Shown here in pieces: positions 1 through 7,676 of a DNA stretch of 54,762 nt; positions within the stretch are counted from its first letter, which is position 1; every line of letters starts with the position of its first letter. Source of the stretch: Polaromonas sp. (GTDB lineage: Bacteria; Pseudomonadota; Gammaproteobacteria; Burkholderiales; Burkholderiaceae_C); the NCBI GenBank assembly GCA_013824015.1, contig PNNC01000073.1, forward strand, positions 1 through 54,762, given 5' to 3'. The notes under the pieces are model-generated. The model was not told the DNA's origin and ran no database searches. It saw nothing but the letters and a program-made list of their open reading frames with translations. Both the position numbers and the translations under genes were made by a program.

Positions 1-81
1 AGCGGCCGCAAGAAGACTTGGGCCGAACACTGGAAGCTGCACAACGCGCTGGTGCTGTTCAACCCGGCGCCCGTGACCTGA
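1..81 (+). CDS. garD: galactarate dehydratase, C-terminal end (partial)
   Basis: Only the last 26 codons and the TGA stop lie in the window; the gene begins upstream. The visible tail ends in FNPAPVT and contains SGRKKTWAEHWKLHN. From memory, E. coli GarD ends almost the same way (a SGKKKT segment followed by a final FNPAPVT). GarD dehydrates D-galactarate (or glucarate) to 5-keto-4-deoxy-D-glucarate, the substrate of the GarL aldolase encoded 1 kb downstream. The match to the next pathway genes makes the assignment likely despite the short fragment. Confidence 0.75.
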   Translation, partial: SGRKKTWAEHWKLHNALVLFNPAPVT

Positions 82-113
82 TTTTTTCACCCAACACCCA
101 AGGAGACACCCGC

Positions 114-1100
114 ATGCAACGCCGTACCCTGATTCAAGCTGCCATCGCCGCCACCGCTGGCGGACTGGCGTCCCTTTCCGCGCTGGCGCAGGGCGCCTGG
201 CCCACCGGCAAGGCCATCACCTATGTGGTGCCGTTCCCGCCGGGCGGCAACACCGACACCATCGCCCGCCTGATCGCGCAGCCGCTGTCCAGCGCGCTGG
301 GCACGCCGGTGGTCATCGACAACAAGGGCGGCGCCGGTGGCAGCGTCGGTTCGGCCATCGCCTCGCGCGCGCCGGCCGACGGCTACACCCTGCTGGGCGG
401 CACCATCAGCTCGCACTCGATCAACGTGAGCCTCTACACCACCAACATCGGCTACGACCCGGTGAAATCATTCGCGCCGATCGCGATGCTGGGCGTCAGC
501 CCGCTGCTGCTGGTGGTGCCCGCCAGCAGCCCGCTGCGCACGCTGGACGACGTGCTCAAGGCCAGCCGCGCCAAGAATGGCGGCCTGAGCTCGGGCTCGC
601 CCGGCATCGGCACCTCGCCGCACATGGCACTGGAACTGCTGGCCAGTCAGTCGGGCGTCAAGTTCACCCATGCGCCGTACAAGGGTTCGGGCCCCGCGGT
701 GCAGGACCTGATCGGCGGACAGCTCGACATGATGTTCGACACCAGCCTGGTGGTGGGGCCCCACATCCAGAGCGGCAAGCTGCGCCCGATCGCCATCACC
801 GGCAGCCAGCGCGTGCCGGGCTACCCCCAGGTGCCGACCATCGCCGAGAGCGGCCAGAAGGGTTTCGACATGGTCTCCTGGCAGGCCCTGTTTGTTCCCG
901 CGGCGACGCCGCAGCCCGTGGTTGACCGCCTGCACGCCGAGGTGATGAAGGTGCTGGCCCAACCCGAGGTGCAGGCCCGACTCAAGGGTTTTGGCATGGA
1001 GCCCTCCAGCATGACGCCCGCGCAACTGCTCGACTACCAGAAGGCCGAAGTGGACAAGTGGGCCAGGGTCATCAAGGCCGCCAACATCAAGGCCGAATAG
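114..1100 (+). CDS. Bug family (TctC-type) periplasmic solute receptor
   Basis: A 328-residue receptor. The ATG at 114 follows AAGGAGA and opens a Tat/Sec-like signal (MQRRTLIQ, then an Ala-rich stretch to about residue 26). The mature part has the family signature VVPFPPGGNTDTIAR near residues 38-52 and the later APYKGSGPAVQDL block. Bug proteins bind carboxylates or other small organic acids in the periplasm for tripartite tricarboxylate transporters. No TctA or TctB membrane gene is nearby. It lies between garD and garL, so an aldarate or related sugar acid is the likely ligand (inference). A longer reading frame from 18 has no ribosome site and overlaps garD. Confidence 0.9.
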   Translation: MQRRTLIQAAIAATAGGLASLSALAQGAWPTGKAITYVVPFPPGGNTDTIARLIAQPLSSALGTPVVIDNKGGAGGSVGSAIASRAPADGYTLLGGTISSHSINVSLYTTNIGYDPVKSFAPIAMLGVSPLLLVVPASSPLRTLDDVLKASRAKNGGLSSGSPGIGTSPHMALELLASQSGVKFTHAPYKGSGPAVQDLIGGQLDMMFDTSLVVGPHIQSGKLRPIAITGSQRVPGYPQVPTIAESGQKGFDMVSWQALFVPAATPQPVVDRLHAEVMKVLAQPEVQARLKGFGMEPSSMTPAQLLDYQKAEVDKWARVIKAANIKAE

Positions 1101-1133
1101 AACCGAACAACCCGAAAGCAACAGCAAACCACC

Positions 1134-1916
1134 ATGACACAAACCACGCCTTACCAGTCCTTTCCGAACACCTTCAAGCGCGACCTGCTGGCCGGCAAAA
1201 AGCTGATCGGCTGCTGGTCCTCGCTGTCCAACGCCATCACCACCGAGGTGCTCGGTGTGGCCGGCTTCGACTGGATCCTGCTCGACGGCGAACACTCGCC
1301 CAACGACATGGCCACCTACATCCCGCAACTGATGGCGCTCAAAGACAGCGTCAGTGCGCCGGTGGTGCGGCCGACCAGCAACAACGCGGTCGAGCTCAAG
1401 CGCCTGCTCGACGCCGGTTTCTACAACTTCCTGATCCCGTTTGTCGAGACTGCCGAACAGGCGGCCAGCGCCGTCGCCGCCACGCGTTACCCGCCGCAGG
1501 GCATTCGCGGTGTGTCGGTGTCCCAGCGCAGCAACAAATACGGCACGGTGCCGGATTACCTCAAGTCGATCAACGACCACATCTGCGTGATGGTGCAGAT
1601 CGAAAGCATCGCCGGCACGGCGGCGGCGGCCGAGATTGCCGCCACCCCGGGGGTGGATTGCATGTTTGTCGGTCCGTCCGACCTCGCCGCCGGCCTGGGA
1701 CACCTCGGCAATGCCGGCCACCCCGAGGTGCAGGCCGCGATGGTGAAAATTTTTGCCGCCGCCAAGGCGCACGGCAAACCGGTCGGCATCCTGGCGCCGG
1801 TCGAAGCCGATGCGCGCCGCTACATGGAAATGGGCGCCACCTTTGTCGGCGTCGGCAGCGACCTCGGCGTGTTCCGCGGCGCTACCCAAGCGCTGCGCGA
1901 CAAATACCTGGCCTGA
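1134..1916 (+). CDS. garL: 5-keto-4-deoxy-D-glucarate aldolase
   Basis: A 260-residue HpcH/HpaI-type class II aldolase. It closely follows E. coli GarL through [35 protein letters not shown] and [15 protein letters not shown]. The His of DGEH is the family general base; the Glu of QIES and Asp of PSD are the expected metal ligands. It splits 5-keto-4-deoxy-D-glucarate into pyruvate and tartronate semialdehyde in the cytoplasm. It follows the Bug gene by 33 bases and precedes garR, which reduces the semialdehyde, so three consecutive galactarate-pathway steps are encoded here. Confidence 0.93.
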   Translation: MTQTTPYQSFPNTFKRDLLAGKKLIGCWSSLSNAITTEVLGVAGFDWILLDGEHSPNDMATYIPQLMALKDSVSAPVVRPTSNNAVELKRLLDAGFYNFLIPFVETAEQAASAVAATRYPPQGIRGVSVSQRSNKYGTVPDYLKSINDHICVMVQIESIAGTAAAAEIAATPGVDCMFVGPSDLAAGLGHLGNAGHPEVQAAMVKIFAAAKAHGKPVGILAPVEADARRYMEMGATFVGVGSDLGVFRGATQALRDKYLA

Positions 1917-1954
1917 TTTTTTTTCTGTCATCCCGGACAAAGGGATGCCCCGCT

Positions 1955-2010
1955 CCGTTCGGGCTGAGCTTGTCGAAGCCGGCCCCTTCGACGGGCTCAG
2001 GGCGAACGGA
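1955..2010. repeat. REP-like inverted pair, locus 1
   Basis: Two copies of a GTTCG-(G/C)-GCTGAGC-TTGTCGAAG type motif face each other in the garL-garR spacer (about 1955-1980 and 1984-2010) and could form a long hairpin. A GTCATCCCGG motif lies just upstream at 1927. The same inverted pair occurs at 6058-6128. Such elements are common between genes in proteobacteria and may affect mRNA stability. Confidence 0.75.
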
Positions 2011-2068
2011 ACATGAGATGACACGCGTGCACGCGCCACCGTTTTTATAACGAACAAGGAGTATTTTC

Positions 2069-2965
2069 ATGAGCAAACTCGGATTTATCGGCCTCGGCAT
2101 CATGGGCGCACCGATGGCCGCCCACCTGATCAAGGCGGGCCACGAGGTGTTCCTCAGCACCCGCAGCAAGGTGCCCGCGGACCTGCTGACCGGCAAGGCG
2201 GTCGCCTGTGCCTCGGCGCAGGAAGTCGCCGAAAAGGCCGACATCATTTTCATGATGCTGCCCGACACCCCTGACGTGCAGAAAGTGCTGTTCGGCGACC
2301 AGGGCGTCGCCGCCGGCCTGAAGAGCAACGCCAAGGGCAAGACGGTGGTCGACATGAGCTCGATCTCGCCAATGGACACCAAGGAATTCGCCAAAAAGAT
2401 CAATGCGCTCGGCGCCGACTACCTCGATGCGCCGGTGTCCGGCGGCGAGGTCGGCGCCAAGGCCGCCAGCCTGACCATCATGATCGGCGGCCCCGACGCC
2501 GCCTTCGAGCGCGTCAAGCCGCTGTTTGAACTGATGGGCAAAAACATCACGCTGGTCGGCGGCAACGGCGACGGCCAGACCTGCAAGGTCGCCAACCAGA
2601 TCATCGTGGCGCTCAATATCGCCGCCGTCGGCGAAGCCCTGCTGTTTGCCAGCAAGGCCGGCGCCGACCCGGCCAAGGTGCGCCAGGCGCTGATGGGGGG
2701 TTTTGCCGCCTCGCGCATTCTGGAAGTGCATGGCGAACGCATGATCAAGCGCACCTTCAACCCCGGTTTCCGCATCGGCCTGCACCAGAAAGACCTGGGC
2801 CTGGCCCTCAGCGGTGCCCGCACGCTGGGCGTGGCGCTGCCGCAAACCGCCGGCGCCGCGCAACTGATGCAGGTCTGCAGCGCCAACGGCATGCAGGACC
2901 TCGACCACTCGGCGCTGGTGCGCGCACTCGAGCTGATGGCCGCCCACGAAGTCGCCAAGGCCTAA
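2069..2965 (+). CDS. garR: 2-hydroxy-3-oxopropionate (tartronate semialdehyde) reductase
   Basis: A 298-residue beta-hydroxyacid dehydrogenase. The ATG follows AAGGAGT. The N-terminal Rossmann motif is GFIGLGIMGAPMA (residues 5-17). The substrate motif DAPVSGGEVGA is near 120, and the catalytic-Lys region KVANQIIV near 171. It reduces tartronate semialdehyde to D-glycerate with NAD(P)H, directly after the GarL reaction. It is separated from garL by about 150 bases holding a REP-like pair, so it may have some independent expression. Other members of the family act on 3-hydroxyisobutyrate; the garD-garL context favours GarR. Confidence 0.9.
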   Translation: MSKLGFIGLGIMGAPMAAHLIKAGHEVFLSTRSKVPADLLTGKAVACASAQEVAEKADIIFMMLPDTPDVQKVLFGDQGVAAGLKSNAKGKTVVDMSSISPMDTKEFAKKINALGADYLDAPVSGGEVGAKAASLTIMIGGPDAAFERVKPLFELMGKNITLVGGNGDGQTCKVANQIIVALNIAAVGEALLFASKAGADPAKVRQALMGGFAASRILEVHGERMIKRTFNPGFRIGLHQKDLGLALSGARTLGVALPQTAGAAQLMQVCSANGMQDLDHSALVRALELMAAHEVAKA

Positions 2966-3036
2966 GGAAGCGCTGAACAGGCCCACTGCGGCGCGCGATC
3001 AGTCGGACTCGGGCGGTCTGCAGCGTTGAATTTCTT

Positions 3037-3056
3037 GTCAATAGGCAGCTATTGAC
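3037..3056. repeat. perfect 8-bp stem, 4-base loop
   Basis: GTCAATAGGCAGCTATTGAC is a perfect dyad in the 195-base spacer between garR and the next Bug gene. It has no following T-run, so it is not a typical terminator. It may be an operator, an mRNA-stabilising hairpin or a degenerate piece of the ATAGCTGC repeat family. Confidence 0.5.
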
Positions 3057-3160
3057 TGCGAAATCCGCCTTGCATCCCATCCCGATCCGTCTGCCGCGCA
3101 TCCGCAAGGACCTGTTCACCGCTTCCAGCCGTTTTTAAATCGTTTATTCAGGAGACAAAC

Positions 3161-4138
3161 ATGACACTCAACCGCCGCAAGGTACTCGCATCCACCGTGG
3201 CCCTGGGCCTGGCCGCCGCTTCGGGCGTGCAGGCGCAAACCACCGCCTGGCCGTCCAAACCGATACGCCTGATCGTGCCTTACCCACCGGGCGGCTCGTC
3301 GGACATCATCGGCCGTTCGATCAGCCAGGCGCTGTCGGAAGCGCTCAAGCAGCCGGTGATTGTCGAAAACCGCGCCGGCGCCAACGGCAACCTGGGCGCC
3401 GACATGGTCGCCAAGTCCGCGCCCGACGGCTACACGCTGCTGCTGTGTGACACCGGTGCGCTGGCCATCAGCCCCTCGGTGTACACCAAGTTGCCGTTTG
3501 ACCCGAGCAAGGACCTGCGCGGCGTGACCATGCTGGCCTATTCGCCGCATCTGCTGGTGGTGCACCCCTCGGTGCCAGCCAACAACCTGAAGGAGCTGGT
3601 GGCGCTGTCGCAGAAGACGCAGCTGAACTTCGCGGTCACCGCGATGGGCAGCGCGCCGCACCTGGCCGGCGTGTCGGTCGAGCGCGCCAGCCAGGCCAAG
3701 TGGCAGTACATCCCCTACAAGGGCGGCTCGCAGGCGGTCAACGACACCGTCGCCGGCCAGACCCAGGTGCTGATGAACGGCATGCTGGCCACGCTGCCCT
3801 TTGTGCAAAGCGGCAAGCTCAAGATCCTCGGCGTCTCCAAGGCCACCCGCATGCCGCTGATCGGCAACGTGCCGACCCTGCAGGAGCAGGGCCTGCCCGG
3901 TTTCGAGTCCGGCACCTGGCAGGGTGTGCTGGTGGCCGCCGGCACGCCGCAAGCCATCGTCAACCGCCTGAACACCGAACTGATCAAGATCATCCGCAGC
4001 CCGGACATCCGCGCCCGGCTCAGCGGGCAGGGCGCCGAAGTGGTGACCATGTCAGCCGCCGAGCAGGACAAGTTCTTCAACCAGGAGCGCAAGCGCTGGG
4101 CTGAGGTGGTGGCTGCGGCCAACATCAAGCTGGATTGA
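3161..4138 (+). CDS. Bug family (TctC-type) periplasmic solute receptor
   Basis: A 325-residue receptor with an AGGAGA ribosome site 5' of the ATG. The signal peptide runs from MTLNRRKVLAS to an AQA-type cleavage site near residue 25, and the family motif LIVPYPPGGSSDIIGR follows. It also has the IPYKGGSQAVNDTVAGQ block around residues 185-202. It is the second Bug at the gar locus and is the last gene before a run of repeats. No membrane components are encoded in the window. The ligand is unknown; a sugar acid is the contextual guess. Confidence 0.9.
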   Translation: MTLNRRKVLASTVALGLAAASGVQAQTTAWPSKPIRLIVPYPPGGSSDIIGRSISQALSEALKQPVIVENRAGANGNLGADMVAKSAPDGYTLLLCDTGALAISPSVYTKLPFDPSKDLRGVTMLAYSPHLLVVHPSVPANNLKELVALSQKTQLNFAVTAMGSAPHLAGVSVERASQAKWQYIPYKGGSQAVNDTVAGQTQVLMNGMLATLPFVQSGKLKILGVSKATRMPLIGNVPTLQEQGLPGFESGTWQGVLVAAGTPQAIVNRLNTELIKIIRSPDIRARLSGQGAEVVTMSAAEQDKFFNQERKRWAEVVAAANIKLD

Positions 4139-4160
4139 TCGCTTCAGGGGCGCCCAGGCG

Positions 4161-4220
4161 CTCCTGATTTGATAGCTGCTGGCTCATGCCGGACATGGGC
4201 TGGAGGCCGATTTGGCTATA
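4161..4220. repeat. ATAGCTGC dispersed repeat, copy 1
   Basis: A unit of about 60 bases with the order GATAGCTGCTGGCTCATG, then GACATGGGCTGGAGGCCGAT. The inner arms (GCTCATG/CATGGGC) can pair imperfectly. Related copies are at 7501, 19158, 19659, 22212, 27171 and 38967. The class is typical of intergenic DNA in Comamonadaceae as far as I recall. Confidence 0.8.
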
Positions 4221-4229
4221 AAAGCCTTG

Positions 4230-4375
4230 TCATCCCGGACTCCCTGGCTGTCATCCCGGACCAGATCCGGGATCCATGTCACATGAACCAGAGTCGCGTG
4301 TGAGCACGCATGGATTGCGGGTCAGGCCCGCAATGACAAATCACTTTCTCCCAGACCCTGGACTGTCATTCCGGA
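4230..4375. repeat. GTCATCCCGG-type repeat cluster
   Basis: This gap holds repeated TGTCATCCCGGAC motifs (4230, about 4250), an inverted half CCGGGATCCATG (about 4267), ATTGCGGGTCAGGCCCGCAAT (a dyad near 4315-4335) and a further GTCATTCCGGAC reaching into the end of the minus-strand transporter gene. Related motifs occur at 1927, 5968-6030 and, as a variant, at 22146-22175. Confidence 0.65.
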
Positions 4376-5910
4376 CTTAAGCCCCGGCTGCGCCGCAGCA
4401 GCCAATCGACGCCTTCAAACAGCGCCTCGCTCAGCAGCGCCAGCAGCGTGGCGGGCAGGGCGCCGGCCAGCAGCAGTTCCCGGTCGTTGAGCGCCAACCC
4501 GGTGACGATGCGTTCGCCAAAGCCGCCTGCACCGATGAAGGCGGCAATCGTCGCGGTGCCAATCGCAATCGCGGTCGCGGTGCGTATCCCGGCCAGAATC
4601 GTTGGCAGCGCCAGCGGCAGCTCGACCAGGCGCATGCGCTGGCCCGCCGTCATGCCCAGCGCCTGCCCGGCCAGCCGCAGCCCGCCCGAAACCTCGCCCA
4701 GGCCCGCCACCGTGTTGCGCATGATGGGCAGCAGCGCGTAGAGCATCAGCGCGATCAGCGCCGGCACGGTGCCGATCACACCCATCAGCGAGATCAGCAT
4801 GGCCAGCAGCGCCAGCGAAGGCACGGTCTGCAGCAGGCTGGTCGCGCCCAGCACCAGCGCGCGCAGGCGCGGGTGCGGAAACACCCACACCGCCAGCGGA
4901 ATGCCGACCAGCGCCGCCAACCCGACCGAAATCAGGGTCAGCGCAAGGTGCTGGCGTGTCAGCCGCGCGAGGTCGGGGCCGAACAGTTTGGCCCAAAAGC
5001 CGCGCTGGCCGGAATCGTTTGCAACGCTGGTGCCGCCGGCCTTGGCCGCGAGATGGTCGCGCGCAATCACATCAAACGCCACCCCCTGCAACTCGGCCCG
5101 CGCGTTCATCGCAATCATCGCGTTTTCGTCGATGCTGCCGCTGAGCTTCTGCAGCGCCGCCCAGGCCTGCGGAAAACGTTGCGGCACATCGAGCCGGTAC
5201 AGCAGCACCGCGTCATAACGCGGGAAGTAGGCTTTGTCGTCCTTCAGCACGCGCAGGCCCAGGTGGCCAATCTTGGCGTCGGTGGTGTAGATGTCGATCA
5301 CGTCCACCTGCTTTTGCGCAATCGCGTCATAAGCCAGCCCGTGGTCCAGCGCCACCGGGGTCTGCGGCGCGCCGTAACGCTGCGCCAGCCCCTTCCAGCC
5401 GTCGGCGCGGCCTATGAACTCGTTCGACAGGCCCAGCTTCAGTTCAGGGTGTTTGGCCAGGTCGCTGAGCGAGCGGATGCCCAGCCGCTGCGCCGTGTCC
5501 TCGCGCATGGCCAGCGCGTAACCGTCGTTAAAACCCAGCGGCACCGCCACGCCCAGGCCCAGCGGCGCCAGCGCGGTGGCCATGGCCTGCGTGCTCATGG
5601 ACGCGTCGCCCTTGAGGATCTCCTGGCTGATGGTGCCCACGTACTCGGGGTAGAGGTCGATGCTGCCGGAGCGCAGCGCCTCATAAACAATCGCGGTGTT
5701 GCCCAGGCCCTGCAGCACCGAAGGCGGCGTGGGCGTATGCGGCGCGGCCGTCTGCGCCAGCACCTGCGCGAGGATGTAGGACTCGGTGAAGCGTTTGGAG
5801 CCGATGCGCAGCGTGTCGTTGGTGGAGGGCGCGGCGAGGGCCAGGCTGCTGATGGCAGCCAGCAAAAAGGCGAGGCAACAAGCGGCAAGGGCAGGGAGGC
5901 GGCGCGTCAT
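4366..5910 (-). CDS. OpuC-like quaternary-amine ABC transporter, receptor-permease fusion
   Basis: A 514-residue fusion. The start chosen is MTRRLPAL (5910), which opens a clear signal peptide ending near AAP (residue 27); an ATG at 5970 would only add a low-complexity leader from repeat DNA. Residues about 30-300 form an OsmX/ProX-like receptor (LRIGSKRFTESYILAQ at its start). Residues about 325-510 form a BPD-type permease with several hydrophobic helices. Members import glycine betaine, choline or carnitine. The receptor precedes the permease. No ATPase gene is adjacent, so a distant partner is needed. It may have no co-transcribed neighbours, since both sides are repeat DNA. Confidence 0.85.
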   Translation of the reverse strand: MTRRLPALAACCLAFLLAAISSLALAAPSTNDTLRIGSKRFTESYILAQVLAQTAAPHTPTPPSVLQGLGNTAIVYEALRSGSIDLYPEYVGTISQEILKGDASMSTQAMATALAPLGLGVAVPLGFNDGYALAMREDTAQRLGIRSLSDLAKHPELKLGLSNEFIGRADGWKGLAQRYGAPQTPVALDHGLAYDAIAQKQVDVIDIYTTDAKIGHLGLRVLKDDKAYFPRYDAVLLYRLDVPQRFPQAWAALQKLSGSIDENAMIAMNARAELQGVAFDVIARDHLAAKAGGTSVANDSGQRGFWAKLFGPDLARLTRQHLALTLISVGLAALVGIPLAVWVFPHPRLRALVLGATSLLQTVPSLALLAMLISLMGVIGTVPALIALMLYALLPIMRNTVAGLGEVSGGLRLAGQALGMTAGQRMRLVELPLALPTILAGIRTATAIAIGTATIAAFIGAGGFGERIVTGLALNDRELLLAGALPATLLALLSEALFEGVDWLLRRSRGLSPE

Positions 5911-6204
5911 GCCACCAGTATCGCCGCGCCCGGGGCGGCTGCAAAGGCGTGTCTTCCCCGGGTTTGTCATCCCCGGGCTTTGTCATCCCGGACCCCAGGC
6001 TGTCATCCCGGGCTCGACCCGGGATCCATGCTCCCGCTCCCGCACCCGTCTTTTTCCCGTTCGCCCTGAGCCTGTCGAAGGGTCCCCGCCCAGCTCAGCA
6101 GCGGCTTCGACAGGCTCAGCCCGAACGGTTGGACTTGCCCCTCCCACCCCGACCCGCATCCTGTGGCAGACTGCGCTGTCCTCCCAACAGCCAGCCCACA
6201 CACC
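5911..6204. other. intergenic repeat region between divergent transporter and GST genes
   Basis: These 294 bases hold no gene. They contain GTCATCCCCGGG / GTCATCCCGG motifs with an inverted CCCGGGATCCATG (5968-6030) and the REP-like pair at 6058-6128. The last 75 bases before the GST gene lack a recognisable ribosome site or strong promoter hexamers. Confidence 0.7.
6058..6128. repeat. REP-like inverted pair, locus 2
   Basis: CGTTCGCCCTGAGCCTGTCG at the left and its inverted relative GGCTTCGACAGGCTCAGCCC at the right face each other across about 20 bases, the same arrangement as at 1955-2010. Confidence 0.75.
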
Positions 6205-6837
6205 ATGCCCATCCAGCTCTACGCCTTCGACACCCCCAACGGCCGCAAGATCAGTGTTGCCCTCGAAGAAATGGGCCTGCCTTATGAGGTGCATGTGGTG
6301 GACATCACCAAGGGCGAGCAGACCGCTCCGGACTTTTTGAAGATCAGCCCCAACAACAAGATCCCCGCCATCATCGATACCGACGGCCCGGGCGGTGAAC
6401 CCATCAGCGTCTTCGAGTCCGGCGCCATCCTGATCTACCTGGCCGAAAAGACCGGCACCTTTTTGCCCAAGGATCCGCGCGCCCGCGTGGCGGTGATGGA
6501 ATGGCTGATGTTCCAGATGGGCGGCTTCGGCCCGATGCCTGGCCAGGTGCACCACTTCATCGCGCTCAAAGACGAAGCCGACCGCCGCTACGGCCTCGAG
6601 CGTTTCATGGCCGAGACAAGCCGCCTCTACGGCGTGATGGACCGCCGCCTGGCCGACCACGCCTTCTTCGCAGGCGATGAAATCTCGATCGCCGACTTCG
6701 CCATCGTCGGCTGGGTCTGGCGGCATGAGCGGCACAAGATAGCCCTGGCGGATTTTCCGAATGTGCAGCGCTGGTACCGGGCGATGATGGAGAGGGATGG
6801 GGTGGGGCGGGGGTTTGGGGTGGCGTTGAAACGCTGA
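6205..6837 (+). CDS. glutathione S-transferase family protein (YfcG-like)
   Basis: A 210-residue GST. The start MPIQLYAFDTPNGRKIS (6205) aligns with the YfcG/YghU class, whose members begin with a similar TPNGxKI strand. The thioredoxin-like N-domain carries KISPNNKIPAIID (about residues 46-58) and ESGAI (the glutathione gamma-Glu contact). The C-domain is all-helical with DEISIADFAIVGW near 158. YfcG-type enzymes have disulfide-bond oxidoreductase activity with GSH. The 3' end of this gene is duplicated at 7350-7486 beyond an inserted minus-strand gene. Confidence 0.88.
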   Translation: MPIQLYAFDTPNGRKISVALEEMGLPYEVHVVDITKGEQTAPDFLKISPNNKIPAIIDTDGPGGEPISVFESGAILIYLAEKTGTFLPKDPRARVAVMEWLMFQMGGFGPMPGQVHHFIALKDEADRRYGLERFMAETSRLYGVMDRRLADHAFFAGDEISIADFAIVGWVWRHERHKIALADFPNVQRWYRAMMERDGVGRGFGVALKR

Positions 6838-6891
6838 GCGTTAGCTCCCCTGGTGGGTGACTCGTAGCAAGAGTGAAAGGAACCTTGTGAG

Positions 6892-7317
6892 CTAGTCGCG
6901 CGCCCAGGTCAGTTGAACCAGCTTCATCATGCCCTGCGACCACCACTTCAGGCGGTACGCTTCCCCTTTGAAAAAGTACACCTCAACGTTCGAGCCGAAT
7001 CTGGTCTCGCCTTCGATAAGCCAGGTTGCGCGATATACCGCGCCTTCCGAGGAGCCCCATTTATACGTGCCAGATGGACTGCGTATATCCGGTAGCCGCC
7101 CAAAATGGGCCGCGGCTTTCAGTTCCGATGAGCGCCCGGGGATACCCCTGACAAGCGCTTCAACGAAAGCTATTTCCTGCGCTGTAAGTTCGATGTGCTT
7201 TTCGTCGTCGCACGTGACGATTTTTTCGCAAATACGCAGGTCGGGATCCCGCAGCCATTGCTGGCCAAATGCGCCGGTATGCAGCGCAAGCATCAAAGCG
7301 AAGGCCAGTGACTTCAT
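6892..7317 (-). CDS. small exported hypothetical protein between GST 3'-end copies
   Basis: A 141-residue protein with a signal peptide (MKSLAFALMLALHTGAFGQ). The mature part starts near residue 20 with a CEKIVTC pair that could form a disulfide. I do not recognise the family. It is convergent with the GST gene, and its start is only 33 bases from the diverged GST 3'-end copy at 7350, so any promoter must overlap that copy. There is no good ribosome site upstream of the ATG. The consistent signal peptide and a 141-codon frame support a real gene. Confidence 0.7.
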   Translation of the reverse strand: MKSLAFALMLALHTGAFGQQWLRDPDLRICEKIVTCDDEKHIELTAQEIAFVEALVRGIPGRSSELKAAAHFGRLPDIRSPSGTYKWGSSEGAVYRATWLIEGETRFGSNVEVYFFKGEAYRLKWWSQGMMKLVQLTWARD

Positions 7318-7349
7318 CGTTGAAGCATATCAGGTGGTGCGTGGCCGGT

Positions 7350-7486
7350 TCGTCGGCTGGGTCTGGCGGCATGAGCGGCACAAGATCGATCTGGTGGATT
7401 TCCCAAATGTGGCGCGGTGGTACCGGGCGATGATGGCGCGGGATGGGGTGGGGCGAGGGTTTGGGGTGGGGTTGAAGCGGGCTTAA
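7350..7486 (+). pseudogene. duplicated 3' end of GST gene
   Basis: Bases 7350-7480 align with 6704-6834 of the GST gene, offset 646, with about 14 mismatches by eye (roughly 89% identical). The fragment reads VGWVWRHERHKI, then DFPNV and RWYRAMM, with five residue changes, and ends LKRA-stop instead of LKR-stop. The 5' three quarters of the gene are missing. It is either a partial duplication or the remnant of a tandem paralogue. Confidence 0.85.
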
Positions 7487-7500
7487 ATGTCTCCGTCATG

Positions 7501-7553
7501 CTCCTAATTGGATAGCTGCTCGCGCAAGCTGTACAAGGGCTGTAGGCTAACTT
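7501..7553. repeat. ATAGCTGC dispersed repeat, copy 2
   Basis: Starts CTCCTAATTGGATAGCTGCT and continues with a GCAAGCTGTACAAGGGCTGTAGG half. It lies directly after the GST fragment and before hsdR. Its first 20 bases resemble those of copy 1 (CTCCTGATTTGATAGCTGCT). Confidence 0.75.
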
Positions 7554-7676
7554 GGTATTCAATCGCTTGAGTAAGCAAATTTTTGAGATCTTCAGAAGGC
7601 CTTTCGTGACGTGCCCTCTCATTGAGGGATGGCGCCTGACGGGTGCTCACCTAGAATGGGCCACAGAGGGACAGCC

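Noticed and set aside
4315..4375. The GC-rich dyad as terminator for the OpuC-like gene.
   Set aside because: The stem lacks a T-run on the minus strand and belongs to a repeat cluster.
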